Positions 53,086 through 61,623 of a DNA stretch of 64,000 nucleotides are shown here, piece after piece. The notes beneath the pieces were generated by a model that had not been told where the DNA came from, did not search any database, and worked only from the letters and a program-made list of their open reading frames with translations. The translations under genes and the position numbers were made by a program. Location of the stretch: the NCBI GenBank assembly GCA_007745635.1, contig CP036272.1:6036816-6100815 (forward strand). Reading direction: 5' to 3'. This DNA is from Stieleria bergensis (lineage in GTDB: Bacteria > Planctomycetota > Planctomycetia > Pirellulales > Pirellulaceae). The first letter of the stretch is position 1; each line of letters opens with the position of its first letter.

Positions 53086-53934
53086 TCACGATTCGGCCGG
53101 GAAATCACGCTGGTATCGCTTCAGTAATTCCCCTTCATCGCTGGGGAGCACGTACAGCTTGCCGTGAATCGTTTTACTCTCGCCCGGCTTGAGCCCGCCG
53201 ATGCGAAAATCACTGTGCATGCAGGTGATCACACCTTGAAAAACTTCTTGATACGGTCGCCAAGCAATGGCCAACAGGGTCTGCTCATCCGCGGAGTAAC
53301 ACCCGGTCAGCCCACTCGATGGAATGACAGAACTAAGCGGCCGAGGGTTCACGTCGTTTCGATCCACGGACGCCGGTGCGTAGACCTGACCCGGCACGTA
53401 CCTGGCCTGCAACGCCCAGGGCTTGGTCGGCAATCGTGTCAACTTGCCATCAACCATCAGGAAACACTTTTTAATGTACGGCGGCTCAGTCAATCGCGAA
53501 TCCTTGGGGTCGGTGCCGGTGAACTTGTCGACTCGCATGCAAGGCTGAGCCCAATGAGCCAACGAGGGCTGATCGGTGGGATTGGTCGCCGTCACCGTAA
53601 AGCTCACCTCCTGCCCTGCGGCCTCGATCAAATGCTCGACCACGACGCCGTCGGCCAACCGATCACGAATCTTGATCCGCTTGCCGTCATCGGCCTGATC
53701 AACCAATTGACTCTCATGAGGAATCACGGTCTTGCCCCACTCCTGATCGGTGGAACCAGGCCGGCAATAGGCCTCCAAGTAATGAATCCGAATCACATCA
53801 CCGGGAAGCTCGTCGCCGGAAATTTCCAAATAACGCTTCTGCCAAGACAGTCTTAGCTCGCCAGCATCCACCGCCTGAACAAACGCTCCCAAGCTGGTCG
53901 TCAACAGAGTCATCGCAAGCAAGCAGCGGATCAT
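53086..53934 (-). CDS. Secreted protein of unknown function
   Basis: About 282 residues with a clear signal peptide after the ATG at 53934 (MIRCLLAMTLLTTSLGAFVQ, cleavage near AVDA-GE). The mature part is all-beta in appearance: LRLSWQKRYLEISGDELPGD, VVVEHLIEAAGQEVSFTVTATNPTDQP, and HGKLYVLPSDEGELLKRYQRDFP at the end. It looks like the beta-sandwich proteins of carbohydrate-active gene neighbourhoods, but I do not recognise a named family. The GTG at 53949 would add five residues before the signal peptide and is less likely. Confidence 0.75.
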   Translation of the reverse strand: MIRCLLAMTLLTTSLGAFVQAVDAGELRLSWQKRYLEISGDELPGDVIRIHYLEAYCRPGSTDQEWGKTVIPHESQLVDQADDGKRIKIRDRLADGVVVEHLIEAAGQEVSFTVTATNPTDQPSLAHWAQPCMRVDKFTGTDPKDSRLTEPPYIKKCFLMVDGKLTRLPTKPWALQARYVPGQVYAPASVDRNDVNPRPLSSVIPSSGLTGCYSADEQTLLAIAWRPYQEVFQGVITCMHSDFRIGGLKPGESKTIHGKLYVLPSDEGELLKRYQRDFPAES

Positions 53935-54273
53935 GGCATCAGTCCTCACCAGTGAAGAAAAACAAACAACGCAACAGCAGCCGAATAAATAAACAGCCGA
54001 ACAGACAACAGTGTAAATGAATGCTGCCTGATGCTGGGGCCTTGCACGCTGGTTTCATTGCGGGACCAGAAACGCCCCCGCACAAAGACGTCCCGCACAG
54101 AGACGTCCCGCACAGAGACGTCCCGCACAAAGACGCCCCCGCACCAGCGAGTGGACGGCTGGTCGAATCCGATCAGAAAGGTTACAACAGACGGCCTTCT
54201 TCAGGTGGTTTTCCCCACAAACACAACCGCCGAAGTGCCACCTCTCCCTCCTCCCTCATGGCATGCTGGCAAC
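53935..54273. other. Divergent gap with tandem repeat upstream of araB
   Basis: 340 bases between the secreted-protein gene and araB. It contains the 15-bp array described separately. A frame through the array continues into araB from 54031, but the extension is repeat-derived (TSRTE units) and not part of the kinase family, so araB is started at 54274. Confidence 0.5.
54077..54136. repeat. 15-bp tandem repeat, four copies
   Basis: CCCGCACAGAGACGT is repeated four times (54077-54091, 54092-54106, 54107-54121, 54122-54136). The outer copies have AAAGAC in place of AGAGAC, and the last ends in C. A partial fifth copy CCCCGCAC follows. The unit length equals that of the repeats in the adaptor gene at 36503-36646, but the sequence differs. 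Confidence 0.9.
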
Positions 54274-55929
54274 ATGAACTCTGTAAGCTCGTCTGACCAA
54301 ACGCCCATCGCTTTGGGTTTGGACTTTGGTACCGAATCCGTCCGCGCGGTCTTGATTGATTGCCAGGGTCGACAACATGCTCAAGCGGTTGCAGATTACT
54401 CCCATGGACAAGTCACTGAGCGACTTCCAGGCAGTGAGCAGCGACTGCCCGATGGATTCGCGTTCCAATGGCCCGCTGACTGGTTGGACTCCATGCAACA
54501 AGCGGTCCAGCAAGCCATCGCATCAAGTGACATTGCCCCCGAGCGGATTGTCGGCATCGGCGTTGACTTCACAAGCTGCACCATGCTGCCAACGCTTCGC
54601 AATGGCACTCCGCTGTGCCAACTGAGCGAACTGCGAGACGTGCCCATGGCCTGGGCCAAGCTTTGGAAACACCATGGTGCAGTGGAACAGACCGAACGCA
54701 TCAATCGCCTGGCCACCGAGCGTGCCGACAGTTTCCTGTCACGCTATGGAGGCACGATCGGGTTGGAGTGGTTCTTTCCGAAATTGCTGGAAACATTAGA
54801 AGTCGCCCCCGGCGTTGCCGAAGCCGCCGAAGTTTGGCTGGAAGCCGGCGACTGGCTGGTCTGGCAACTCGTTGGCTGTGACGCAGATCAACTGACGCGA
54901 TCAACCTGCCAGGCTGGCTACAAAGCTTTATGGTCATCGGATGAAGGCTATGCCAACACGGACTTCTTTGCGGCTCTGCATCCGGAACTGAACCTGATCG
55001 TTGCCAACAAGATGCCGGGAGTGATGCGTTCACCGGGCGAAGCGGCTGGCAAGTTGAGCCCCGCGATGGCCCAGCGACTGGGACTGCCCGCCGGGATCGC
55101 GGTCTCTACCGCAACCATTGATGCTCACAGCGCCGTCCCGGGCGTGGGTGCTGCCAAACCAGGCACGCTGGTCATGGTCATGGGGACAAGCAGTTGCCAC
55201 ATGCTGAACTCGGTGAACATGCAACCCGTCAATGGCGTCGCAGGGATTGTGGACGGAGGCATCTTGCCGGGCTTCTTTGGCTATGAAACGGGACAGGCAG
55301 CCGTCGGCGATGCGTTTGCTTGGCTGTTGAAGCTCTTGAATCTAACCAGCTTTGATCAGTTGTCAAAAGACGCCATGGAATTGCCACCGGGCAGCGATGG
55401 TGTGCGTTGCCTGGACTGGATGAACGGTTGCCGAACGCCACTGATGGACGGAGCACTGACTGGCATGTTCCATGGCTTGACGCTGGGAACCACTCCTGCA
55501 CACCTGTATCGCAGCTTGCTCGAAGCCTCGGCTTTCGGGTTGCGCTGGATCGTGGAACTCTTTACAGAAGCCGGCATTCCCGTCGACCGGCTGGTTGCCA
55601 CCGGCGGCCTGCCGCACCACAATCCGGCCTTGGTTCAAGTCTACGCAGATGTCTTGGGGCACGCGATTGAAATCCATCCCTCGACACAAGGCCCAGCGGT
55701 TGGCGCGGCCGTGTTGGGCATGGTTGCCGCGGGAACGGAGGCTTCAGGTTTTGCTGACATCGAAGCTGCAGCGACCGCGATGGCGGCAGTGCCAGCCGGA
55801 AAAGAAACCATCGTCCAGCCAAACTCAGAACTGCGAGCGGCCTACGATCAGTGTTACCAGCAATACCGCCAGCTAGCGGACCTTCGCCGCCAGCTTCCGT
55901 CAACCCAATCCATTGACTCCTCCCATTAG
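54274..55929 (+). CDS. araB: Ribulokinase-like FGGY carbohydrate kinase
   Basis: A 551-residue kinase of the FGGY family, of ribulokinase type. IALGLDFGTESVRAVLID is the N-terminal phosphate-1 motif, IVGIGVDFTSCTMLP and CQLSELRDVPMAWAKLWKHH match AraB, and VVMGTSSCHM-like (TLVMVMGTSSCHML), GGILPGFFGYETGQAAVGD and RLVATGGLPHHNPALVQVYADVLG are the C-terminal ATP-domain signatures. The ATG at 54274 is chosen as the last start before the conserved region. It lies 36 bases before a fucose isomerase-like gene, so the pair probably processes one sugar. The exact sugar (L-ribulose or another ketose) is not certain. Confidence 0.85.
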   Translation: MNSVSSSDQTPIALGLDFGTESVRAVLIDCQGRQHAQAVADYSHGQVTERLPGSEQRLPDGFAFQWPADWLDSMQQAVQQAIASSDIAPERIVGIGVDFTSCTMLPTLRNGTPLCQLSELRDVPMAWAKLWKHHGAVEQTERINRLATERADSFLSRYGGTIGLEWFFPKLLETLEVAPGVAEAAEVWLEAGDWLVWQLVGCDADQLTRSTCQAGYKALWSSDEGYANTDFFAALHPELNLIVANKMPGVMRSPGEAAGKLSPAMAQRLGLPAGIAVSTATIDAHSAVPGVGAAKPGTLVMVMGTSSCHMLNSVNMQPVNGVAGIVDGGILPGFFGYETGQAAVGDAFAWLLKLLNLTSFDQLSKDAMELPPGSDGVRCLDWMNGCRTPLMDGALTGMFHGLTLGTTPAHLYRSLLEASAFGLRWIVELFTEAGIPVDRLVATGGLPHHNPALVQVYADVLGHAIEIHPSTQGPAVGAAVLGMVAAGTEASGFADIEAAATAMAAVPAGKETIVQPNSELRAAYDQCYQQYRQLADLRRQLPSTQSIDSSH

Positions 55930-55965
55930 TTTCCTCCCCCAAAACCGCGCACTGGAATCCCAACC

Positions 55966-57567
55966 ATGACCGCTCCTATCGCCCTGATCGCCTCTGGCGA
56001 CTTACGCAATTCAGCCAACCGCGTCTGCTGGGAAGCACAGCAAGCGATGGAAGCGAGTTTGATTGCCGCGATCGAGTCTTTCGGCCAGAGCGTTGAGCGC
56101 GCTCATCAATTTGATCCCGAACAAGGACACGGCTTTATCGATTCCCAGCGACAAGGGCTGGATGTCTTCGCCAACATCGACCCCGAAGCACCGATCGTTG
56201 TCGCCGAAGCGGTCTGGCAGTATTCGCATCACGTTTTAGCGGGCCTCTCGACGCATCGCGGCCCAATCCTAACGGTGGCCAACTGGTCCGGTCAGTGGCC
56301 GGGATTGGTTGGTTTGCTAAACCTGAACGGGTCACTGACCAAAGCCGGTGTGCCCTACAGTTCACTGTGGAGCGAGAGCTTTGGCGATGAGTGGTTCCTG
56401 GGCGAGCTAAAGCGTTGGCTAGAAACCGGGACAGTGCAACACGACACGTCTCATGTTCGCCCCTTTGACGCCTCTTCGATTAGCGAAAAATCCAAGCAAG
56501 CTGGCCAGGCGGTTGCCCAAACATTAAAAGGTGGCAAAGCCATCATGGGCGTCTTTGATGAAGGCTGCATGGGAATGTTCAATGCGATCATCCCCGATCA
56601 CCTGCTGAACCCAACCGGCGTGTTCAAGGAACGTCTCAGCCAAAGTGCACTGTATTACGAATCCACACAGGTCGCTGATGACGAAGCCCAAGCGGTCCGC
56701 ACGTGGTTAGATGAGGCGGGGATGACGTTTCATACCGGCCCCGATCACGCCTCTGACTTGACCGATGCTCAGATCCTGGATCAGTGCCGCATGTACATCG
56801 CCGCGATGCGGATTGCGGACGATTTTGGTTGCGATCTGATTGGCATCCAGTATCAACAGGGACTCAAGGATCTGTCCCCGGCCAGCGACTTGGTCGAAGG
56901 CATGCTGAATGATTCGGTTCGCCCGCCGGTGCTGTCGCGCGATGGCACACGCGAACTGTACGCTGGCCAGCCGCTGACTCACTTTAATGAAGTCGATCAG
57001 TGCGCGGGCTTGGACGGACTGCTGACACAACGCATCCATCAAACGCTTGGCCAACCGGTTGAGAACACGCTGCACGATCTGCGTTGGAGCGACAAGGACG
57101 CGTCGGGTACAACGGACCAGGAAGTTTGGGTCTTGGAGATCAGCGGTGCCACTCCCGCCTCTCACTTTGCCGGTGGCTGGGCGGCCGCAGAAGGTTTTCG
57201 CCAGCCGGCGATGTATTTCCCAAACGGCGGCAGCACCGTTCGCGGCATCAGCAAACCTGGCCCAGTGATCTGGTCGCGTGTCTTTGTGCAAGAAGACGCG
57301 TTGCACATGGACATTGGGATCGCCGAAGCAATCGAATTGCCGCGTGAAGAAACCGAGCGTCGCTGGCAGTCGACAACACCCCAGTGGCCTATCATGCACG
57401 CCGTGTTTAACGGGATCACACGCAACCAAATGATGGCTCGGCACAAAGCCAATCACATTCAGGTTGCCTACGCCAACTCACCGGCCGAGGCCGTCGAAGC
57501 CATGAATGCCAAAGCACTGGCCGCCGAGCAACTGGGGATCCAAGTCAACCTCTGCGGAATCGTGTAG
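55966..57567 (+). CDS. L-fucose isomerase-like aldose-ketose isomerase
   Basis: A 533-residue protein of the FucI/AraA fold. The strongest signature is [20 protein letters not shown] then [16 protein letters not shown] at about 196-233, close to the FucI active-site segment with its metal-binding Glu. Further matches are [34 protein letters not shown] (second metal Asp) and the C-terminal HASHFAGG-like [13 protein letters not shown]. It differs enough from FucI that the substrate is open. Next to a ribulokinase it may interconvert an aldose and the ketose that kinase phosphorylates. ATG at 55966. Confidence 0.8.
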   Translation: MTAPIALIASGDLRNSANRVCWEAQQAMEASLIAAIESFGQSVERAHQFDPEQGHGFIDSQRQGLDVFANIDPEAPIVVAEAVWQYSHHVLAGLSTHRGPILTVANWSGQWPGLVGLLNLNGSLTKAGVPYSSLWSESFGDEWFLGELKRWLETGTVQHDTSHVRPFDASSISEKSKQAGQAVAQTLKGGKAIMGVFDEGCMGMFNAIIPDHLLNPTGVFKERLSQSALYYESTQVADDEAQAVRTWLDEAGMTFHTGPDHASDLTDAQILDQCRMYIAAMRIADDFGCDLIGIQYQQGLKDLSPASDLVEGMLNDSVRPPVLSRDGTRELYAGQPLTHFNEVDQCAGLDGLLTQRIHQTLGQPVENTLHDLRWSDKDASGTTDQEVWVLEISGATPASHFAGGWAAAEGFRQPAMYFPNGGSTVRGISKPGPVIWSRVFVQEDALHMDIGIAEAIELPREETERRWQSTTPQWPIMHAVFNGITRNQMMARHKANHIQVAYANSPAEAVEAMNAKALAAEQLGIQVNLCGIV

Positions 57568-57720
57568 TCAGGGGAACGGTCAAACCTCCGAACGCCGCAG
57601 GTGTTGCACATGCGGTTTCGGGCAAAGCTCGGTGAGAGCAAAGATCATCTGCTGCACAGGCGTTCGCCAGAGGGTGCTCTGCCAAACGTTGTCAGCAGCG
57701 CGAGCTTATTTCAGCAAGCC

Positions 57721-59616
57721 CTAGGGCGATTCACGCATCAGTTTCTCGGCGCGCGTGACGGCTGGCTCTGCCCAGTCTTGATCGCCGAAGGAATCGAGAA
57801 CACTTTGCAAGCGAGCCTGCCGAGCTTCCTCCGGTAGCGTTGCGGCTTCATCGATCCGCTCCATCAAACTGAGCACTCTGGGGTCTTGCTGCCCGGGGTC
57901 AATGCCTTCTTTGAGCGCCAGATCGATGCGTCGCTGAAACCTGGCGATGGCAATCTTGGCGATTTCGGGCAGGTCGCCAAGCTCAGCGTCGTTGGGATCA
58001 ACTTGGGTTTCAAAGATGGCCAACCACTGCTCCAGCTTCCTCTTGGCTTCTTGCGGTTGCTGTCTGCGCACGGCCAAGGCCTGTAGGTACGCTTCTTCAA
58101 CCAGTGGCTGTTCTCCGGACCGCAGTTTTGCTTTTAGCGTCAATCGCTTCTCGACCCCTGTGATACGAGCATCCACCAGCAAGTCGCTGACCATACTGGC
58201 TTCGGGACGATCTGGAAAACGGGTCAGGAAATCGTTCAGCGTTTCGCGTTTTGGATCTCGATCCGCTTCGAGCGCCAAATTGATTTCGTCCAGCAACTGG
58301 TCCGCGGTGGTGGGCTGCGCCGTCAGCCAAACAAAGTAGCCACAACCAAGCAGCAGTCCGACCAAGGCAACAACTGACACGACATTCCAAAACGGATGCG
58401 GTTGATCCGCGTCGCCTCGCTGAGCGCCTTTGACCTGCGATGCCTCTTCAACGACGGTCTGAAAATGGGTGTTACCGGGCTCATAGTTGGTGTCGCCCGA
58501 AAGGCCACCACCGACAGGCTGGGAATGCTCTGTTGCTGATCTTTGAATGGCCTTCTGCTTGATTGTTTTCTGCTTAACCTCCGGGCCAGCGGTGTACCGC
58601 GTGGGGGCCTCGGGGTCAGCGATGGAAAAATCAGTGGAGCCCGTCTGATCGGATTGTGACCAAGCCACCGTTGCGTCGGTCGCCTCGGTGCTATAGGGAT
58701 CGCCATGTTTTGAAACATTGCCTTTGCTGGTGTGCGGCGAAGGCTCGGGTGCATCTGGCAGATTGCCCAGCAAGAATGGATGGGGCTGACTTGATTCTCC
58801 ATCAGAATCCAAAATGGCTTGAAAGCGGTTCATCACCGCGAGCGCAGTAGGAGGCCGATCGGCCGGAGACTTCTTCAACAGCTCGTCGACCAGTTGGACC
58901 AAGTCGCTGGGCAATTCAGGATCGACCAAGTCCAACATCGCCGGCTCTTTGCTGACCAAAGCAGTCAGGACTTCCGTCAGATTCTTGCCACGAAACGGTG
59001 GGCGGCCAGCAAGCATGGCATACACGACCGAGCCCAGCGAATACAGGTCCGTCTTGGAGGTGATGCTCGATTGATCCACCTGCTCGGGCGCCATGTAATC
59101 GGCGGTACCAAGAATGGAACCTTCGGCGGTTTGATCATTCCCAAAGATCTTGCTGATTCCAAAATCAACCAACTTGATCTGCTGGTCGCCGCCAATGATC
59201 AGGTTGGCCGGCTTGAGATCACGATGAGTCACGCCAATGTAGTGAGCATGATTGAGCGCCGAGCTGATCTGAATCGCATATCGAACCGCCTCTCTCCAAG
59301 GCAGTCGCTTGGCGCTGCGAATCCGCTGCTGCAGGGTTTCTCCCTCGACGTACTCCATCGAGTAAAACAGCATGCCTTGTTCTTCACCGTATCCCAACAA
59401 TCGAATGATGTTTGGATGCCGGAGCATCTTGAGCGTTTCCACTTCGCTGTGGAACCGTCGGCGGAACCGCATGTCATCGGAGACCTGGGTGGCAATCAAT
59501 TTGACGGCCACCAGTTCGTCGGTTTTGATTTGTTTGGCCTTATAGACAGACCCCATTCCGCCTTTGCCGATGGACTGGCCAATTCGATAAGGCCCCAGAA
59601 ATTCAGGAATCGACAT
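57721..59616 (-). CDS. Membrane serine/threonine protein kinase (PknB-like)
   Basis: A 631-residue Hanks-type kinase. The catalytic domain (about 10-270) has the glycine loop IGKGGMGSVYKA, Lys39 in VAVKLI, catalytic HRDLKPAN (Asp133), DFG at 151-153, and GTADYMAPEQ. A linker of about 140 polar residues leads to one membrane helix (VVSVVALVGLLLGCGYFVWL, about 415-435) and a helical extracytoplasmic domain (about 440-631) rich in Glu, Leu and Arg, with no PASTA repeats. Such kinases with unusual sensor domains are abundant in planctomycetes. Start ATG at 59616, divergent from lnt. Confidence 0.92.
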   Translation of the reverse strand: MSIPEFLGPYRIGQSIGKGGMGSVYKAKQIKTDELVAVKLIATQVSDDMRFRRRFHSEVETLKMLRHPNIIRLLGYGEEQGMLFYSMEYVEGETLQQRIRSAKRLPWREAVRYAIQISSALNHAHYIGVTHRDLKPANLIIGGDQQIKLVDFGISKIFGNDQTAEGSILGTADYMAPEQVDQSSITSKTDLYSLGSVVYAMLAGRPPFRGKNLTEVLTALVSKEPAMLDLVDPELPSDLVQLVDELLKKSPADRPPTALAVMNRFQAILDSDGESSQPHPFLLGNLPDAPEPSPHTSKGNVSKHGDPYSTEATDATVAWSQSDQTGSTDFSIADPEAPTRYTAGPEVKQKTIKQKAIQRSATEHSQPVGGGLSGDTNYEPGNTHFQTVVEEASQVKGAQRGDADQPHPFWNVVSVVALVGLLLGCGYFVWLTAQPTTADQLLDEINLALEADRDPKRETLNDFLTRFPDRPEASMVSDLLVDARITGVEKRLTLKAKLRSGEQPLVEEAYLQALAVRRQQPQEAKRKLEQWLAIFETQVDPNDAELGDLPEIAKIAIARFQRRIDLALKEGIDPGQQDPRVLSLMERIDEAATLPEEARQARLQSVLDSFGDQDWAEPAVTRAEKLMRESP

Positions 59617-59784
59617 GCAAGCGGTCAGCCGTAATGAGAGAGAGAAGCCAAAGTCGAGAGCTCCATTCTAGCCAATCCCAGCCACACAACAAACAGTTCG
59701 GTCAATACATTTACACGACTTGCCAGAGCATTGGCTGGCGATTTGATGTTCCCTGCAGTTGCCGCCATGGCCTAACATGCCGCT

Positions 59785-61512
59785 ATGAATACTTCAGCAG
59801 AATCCGCAAGCACTCTGGACGCAGGCTCTGGCACGAACGGCAGGGCCGATAAGCCGCCGACGGTTTCCACACGAACCTGGACGCTGCTGGCGGCGATTCC
59901 CGCGATTTGCCTTTGGCTGAGCGGTCCTCCGACCGGTTTCTGGCCCGCGGCACTGATTGCTTTGACTCCGCTGATGCTGATCGCCAACATGGATCAGCGA
60001 ATCAGCAAGCGACGCTACTTGATCTTGTACCTCGCTGGATTCGCCTACTGGCTGTTGGCCCTGCAGGGGCTGCGATTCGCCCATCCATTGATTGTGCCAA
60101 TGTGGATCTTGATGGCGGCATATTTGGCCGTTTATCCGCTGCTGTTTGTGCTGGCACTCAGAGCATTTCGGGACCGGCCATTGATGCTGGCACTGTTATC
60201 ACCGGTGATCTGGGTCGGCGGCGAATGGGTGCGCAACTATTTGCTGACCGGCATCTCTGTCGCAATGCTCGGCCACGCCTTGGCGGAGGTTCCGATCATG
60301 ATCCAGATTGCCGACCTAGCAGGCACTTATGCGGTGTCGTTTGTGCTTACCAGTTGCAGCGCGGCCGGTTTTGCGCTGATTCGTTGGTATCAACTAAGAG
60401 ACAGCGTGAACAGCAAACGGCTGTTCGTCCCCTTTATGATTGCCATTGCCTTGGTCGCCGCGACGACTTGGTACGGCAACTATCGACTTGGCCAGCCCTT
60501 ACAAGATGGGCAGACCACGTTTGCCTTGATCGGTCGCGCCGAGTCGATTGAGTTCGAACAGAATGAAGAGCGCAGTTTAGAGCTCTTTCACGGTTGCCTC
60601 AGACAGACCGCCCAAGCGGTGCAATCGGCAAACCAATCGCTTGACGTGGTGGTGTGGCCAGAGTCAATGTTCACCGCGGGGCTCCCATGGATCGATGGCC
60701 AGGCGTCACCACAGGCAGCAGACAAACTGGAGTACACTCCCGAACAATTGAATGAACTCTGCGAAATGCGTCGCGATCAATTTCTGTTTCGCGCGTCATC
60801 GATCATGCAGAACCTCGCCATCATGCTACCGGAAAACCAAACGCTGCCAGATCTCATGGTGGGCTGCGCCGTGGTCAGCTATGAAACTGGCATCGATGGC
60901 TACAACGGCTTGATTCATCTGGATTCCGAAGGCAAGGTGGTTCAGTGGTATGCCAAGAACCACTTGGTGATGTTTGGCGAGTATGTGCCTTTGTTGACCA
61001 GTCTTCCGGTGATCAAGCACTGGATCCCCGATGGCTTGGGACTGTCAACCGGCAAGGGCGCCGCTGCCATGCAGGTGGGCGAAGCGACCGTCCTGCCCAA
61101 CATCTGCATTGAAACGGCTGTGGAACGCGTCGCGATCAATCAGCTACGTGAATTGCGTGGCCAAGACAATCAACCAACGCCAACGGTGATCGTCACCGTG
61201 ACCAATGATGGTTGGTTCGACGACTCCAGCGTCGTGCAGCATCACAAACGCTGTGCACAACTGCTGGCAGTGGCTTGCCGCAAGCCACTGTTATCGGCTG
61301 CGAATAACGGCCCCACCTGCTGGATCGACAGTTGCGGTCGGATCGTGGAAGAAGTCCAGCAGGGTCAAGAAGGCACACTGATTGCGAGACCACAGATTGA
61401 TTCGCGTCAGAGTGCCGTGCTCACGTTCGCCGATTATCCAGCCGCCGTGTGTGGGCTGGCGTTTTTAGGGACACTGGTGATCAGCTGTTTTGGCGTTCGC
61501 CACGTTTTTTGA
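59785..61512 (+). CDS. lnt: Apolipoprotein N-acyltransferase
   Basis: Adds the third acyl chain to lipoproteins in the inner membrane. The 575-residue protein has six or so membrane helices in the first 230 residues, then the nitrilase-like domain with a complete catalytic triad: Glu293 (VVWPESMF), Lys391 (AKNHLVMFGEYVP) and Cys441 (PNICIETAVE). A last membrane helix (VCGLAFLGTLVISCFGV) ends the protein. The final ten or so codons (VISCFGVRHVF and stop) are encoded by module A of the dispersed repeat at 61481, so the repeat supplies the C-terminus. Confidence 0.9.
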   Translation: MNTSAESASTLDAGSGTNGRADKPPTVSTRTWTLLAAIPAICLWLSGPPTGFWPAALIALTPLMLIANMDQRISKRRYLILYLAGFAYWLLALQGLRFAHPLIVPMWILMAAYLAVYPLLFVLALRAFRDRPLMLALLSPVIWVGGEWVRNYLLTGISVAMLGHALAEVPIMIQIADLAGTYAVSFVLTSCSAAGFALIRWYQLRDSVNSKRLFVPFMIAIALVAATTWYGNYRLGQPLQDGQTTFALIGRAESIEFEQNEERSLELFHGCLRQTAQAVQSANQSLDVVVWPESMFTAGLPWIDGQASPQAADKLEYTPEQLNELCEMRRDQFLFRASSIMQNLAIMLPENQTLPDLMVGCAVVSYETGIDGYNGLIHLDSEGKVVQWYAKNHLVMFGEYVPLLTSLPVIKHWIPDGLGLSTGKGAAAMQVGEATVLPNICIETAVERVAINQLRELRGQDNQPTPTVIVTVTNDGWFDDSSVVQHHKRCAQLLAVACRKPLLSAANNGPTCWIDSCGRIVEEVQQGQEGTLIARPQIDSRQSAVLTFADYPAAVCGLAFLGTLVISCFGVRHVF

Positions 61513-61550
61513 GGGGGGGGGAATTGCGGTTGGCGTTGCCAACCACTTCA
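61481..61550. repeat. Composite dispersed repeat, copy iv, left part
   Basis: TCAGCTGTTTTGGCGTTCGC (module A, 61481-61500), CACGTTTTTTGAGGGGGGGG, then module B (ATTGCGGTTGGCGTTGCC and AACCACTTCA, 61523-61550). It aligns base for base with 52758-52824 and stops exactly where the intron begins. The run of nine G at 61512-61521 is a likely site of length variation. Confidence 0.85.
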
Positions 61551-61556
61551 GTCACG

Positions 61557-61623
61557 GTAGGAACGGCCGTTTCCGGCCGCCCCCCGCACAGATCCGTACT
61601 TGAGTGTTGTCTCATACGGCTCC
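61557..61623 (-). ncRNA. Group II intron domains V and VI
   Basis: On the minus strand, GAGCCGTATGAG (5' half) and CTCAAGTACGGATC (3' half) form the domain V hairpin with the catalytic AGC and a two-base AA bulge. The loop is ACAACA rather than a GNRA tetraloop, and the third base pair is G-A where G-U is usual. Domain VI follows as GGCCG GAAA CGGCC. The reverse transcriptase stop codon (61612-61614) lies inside domain V. Confidence 0.8.

Noticed and set aside
54077-54136. CRISPR array
   Set aside because: The repeats are contiguous 15-bp units without spacers, and no cas gene is in the window. The same holds for the arrays at 10633 and 36503.
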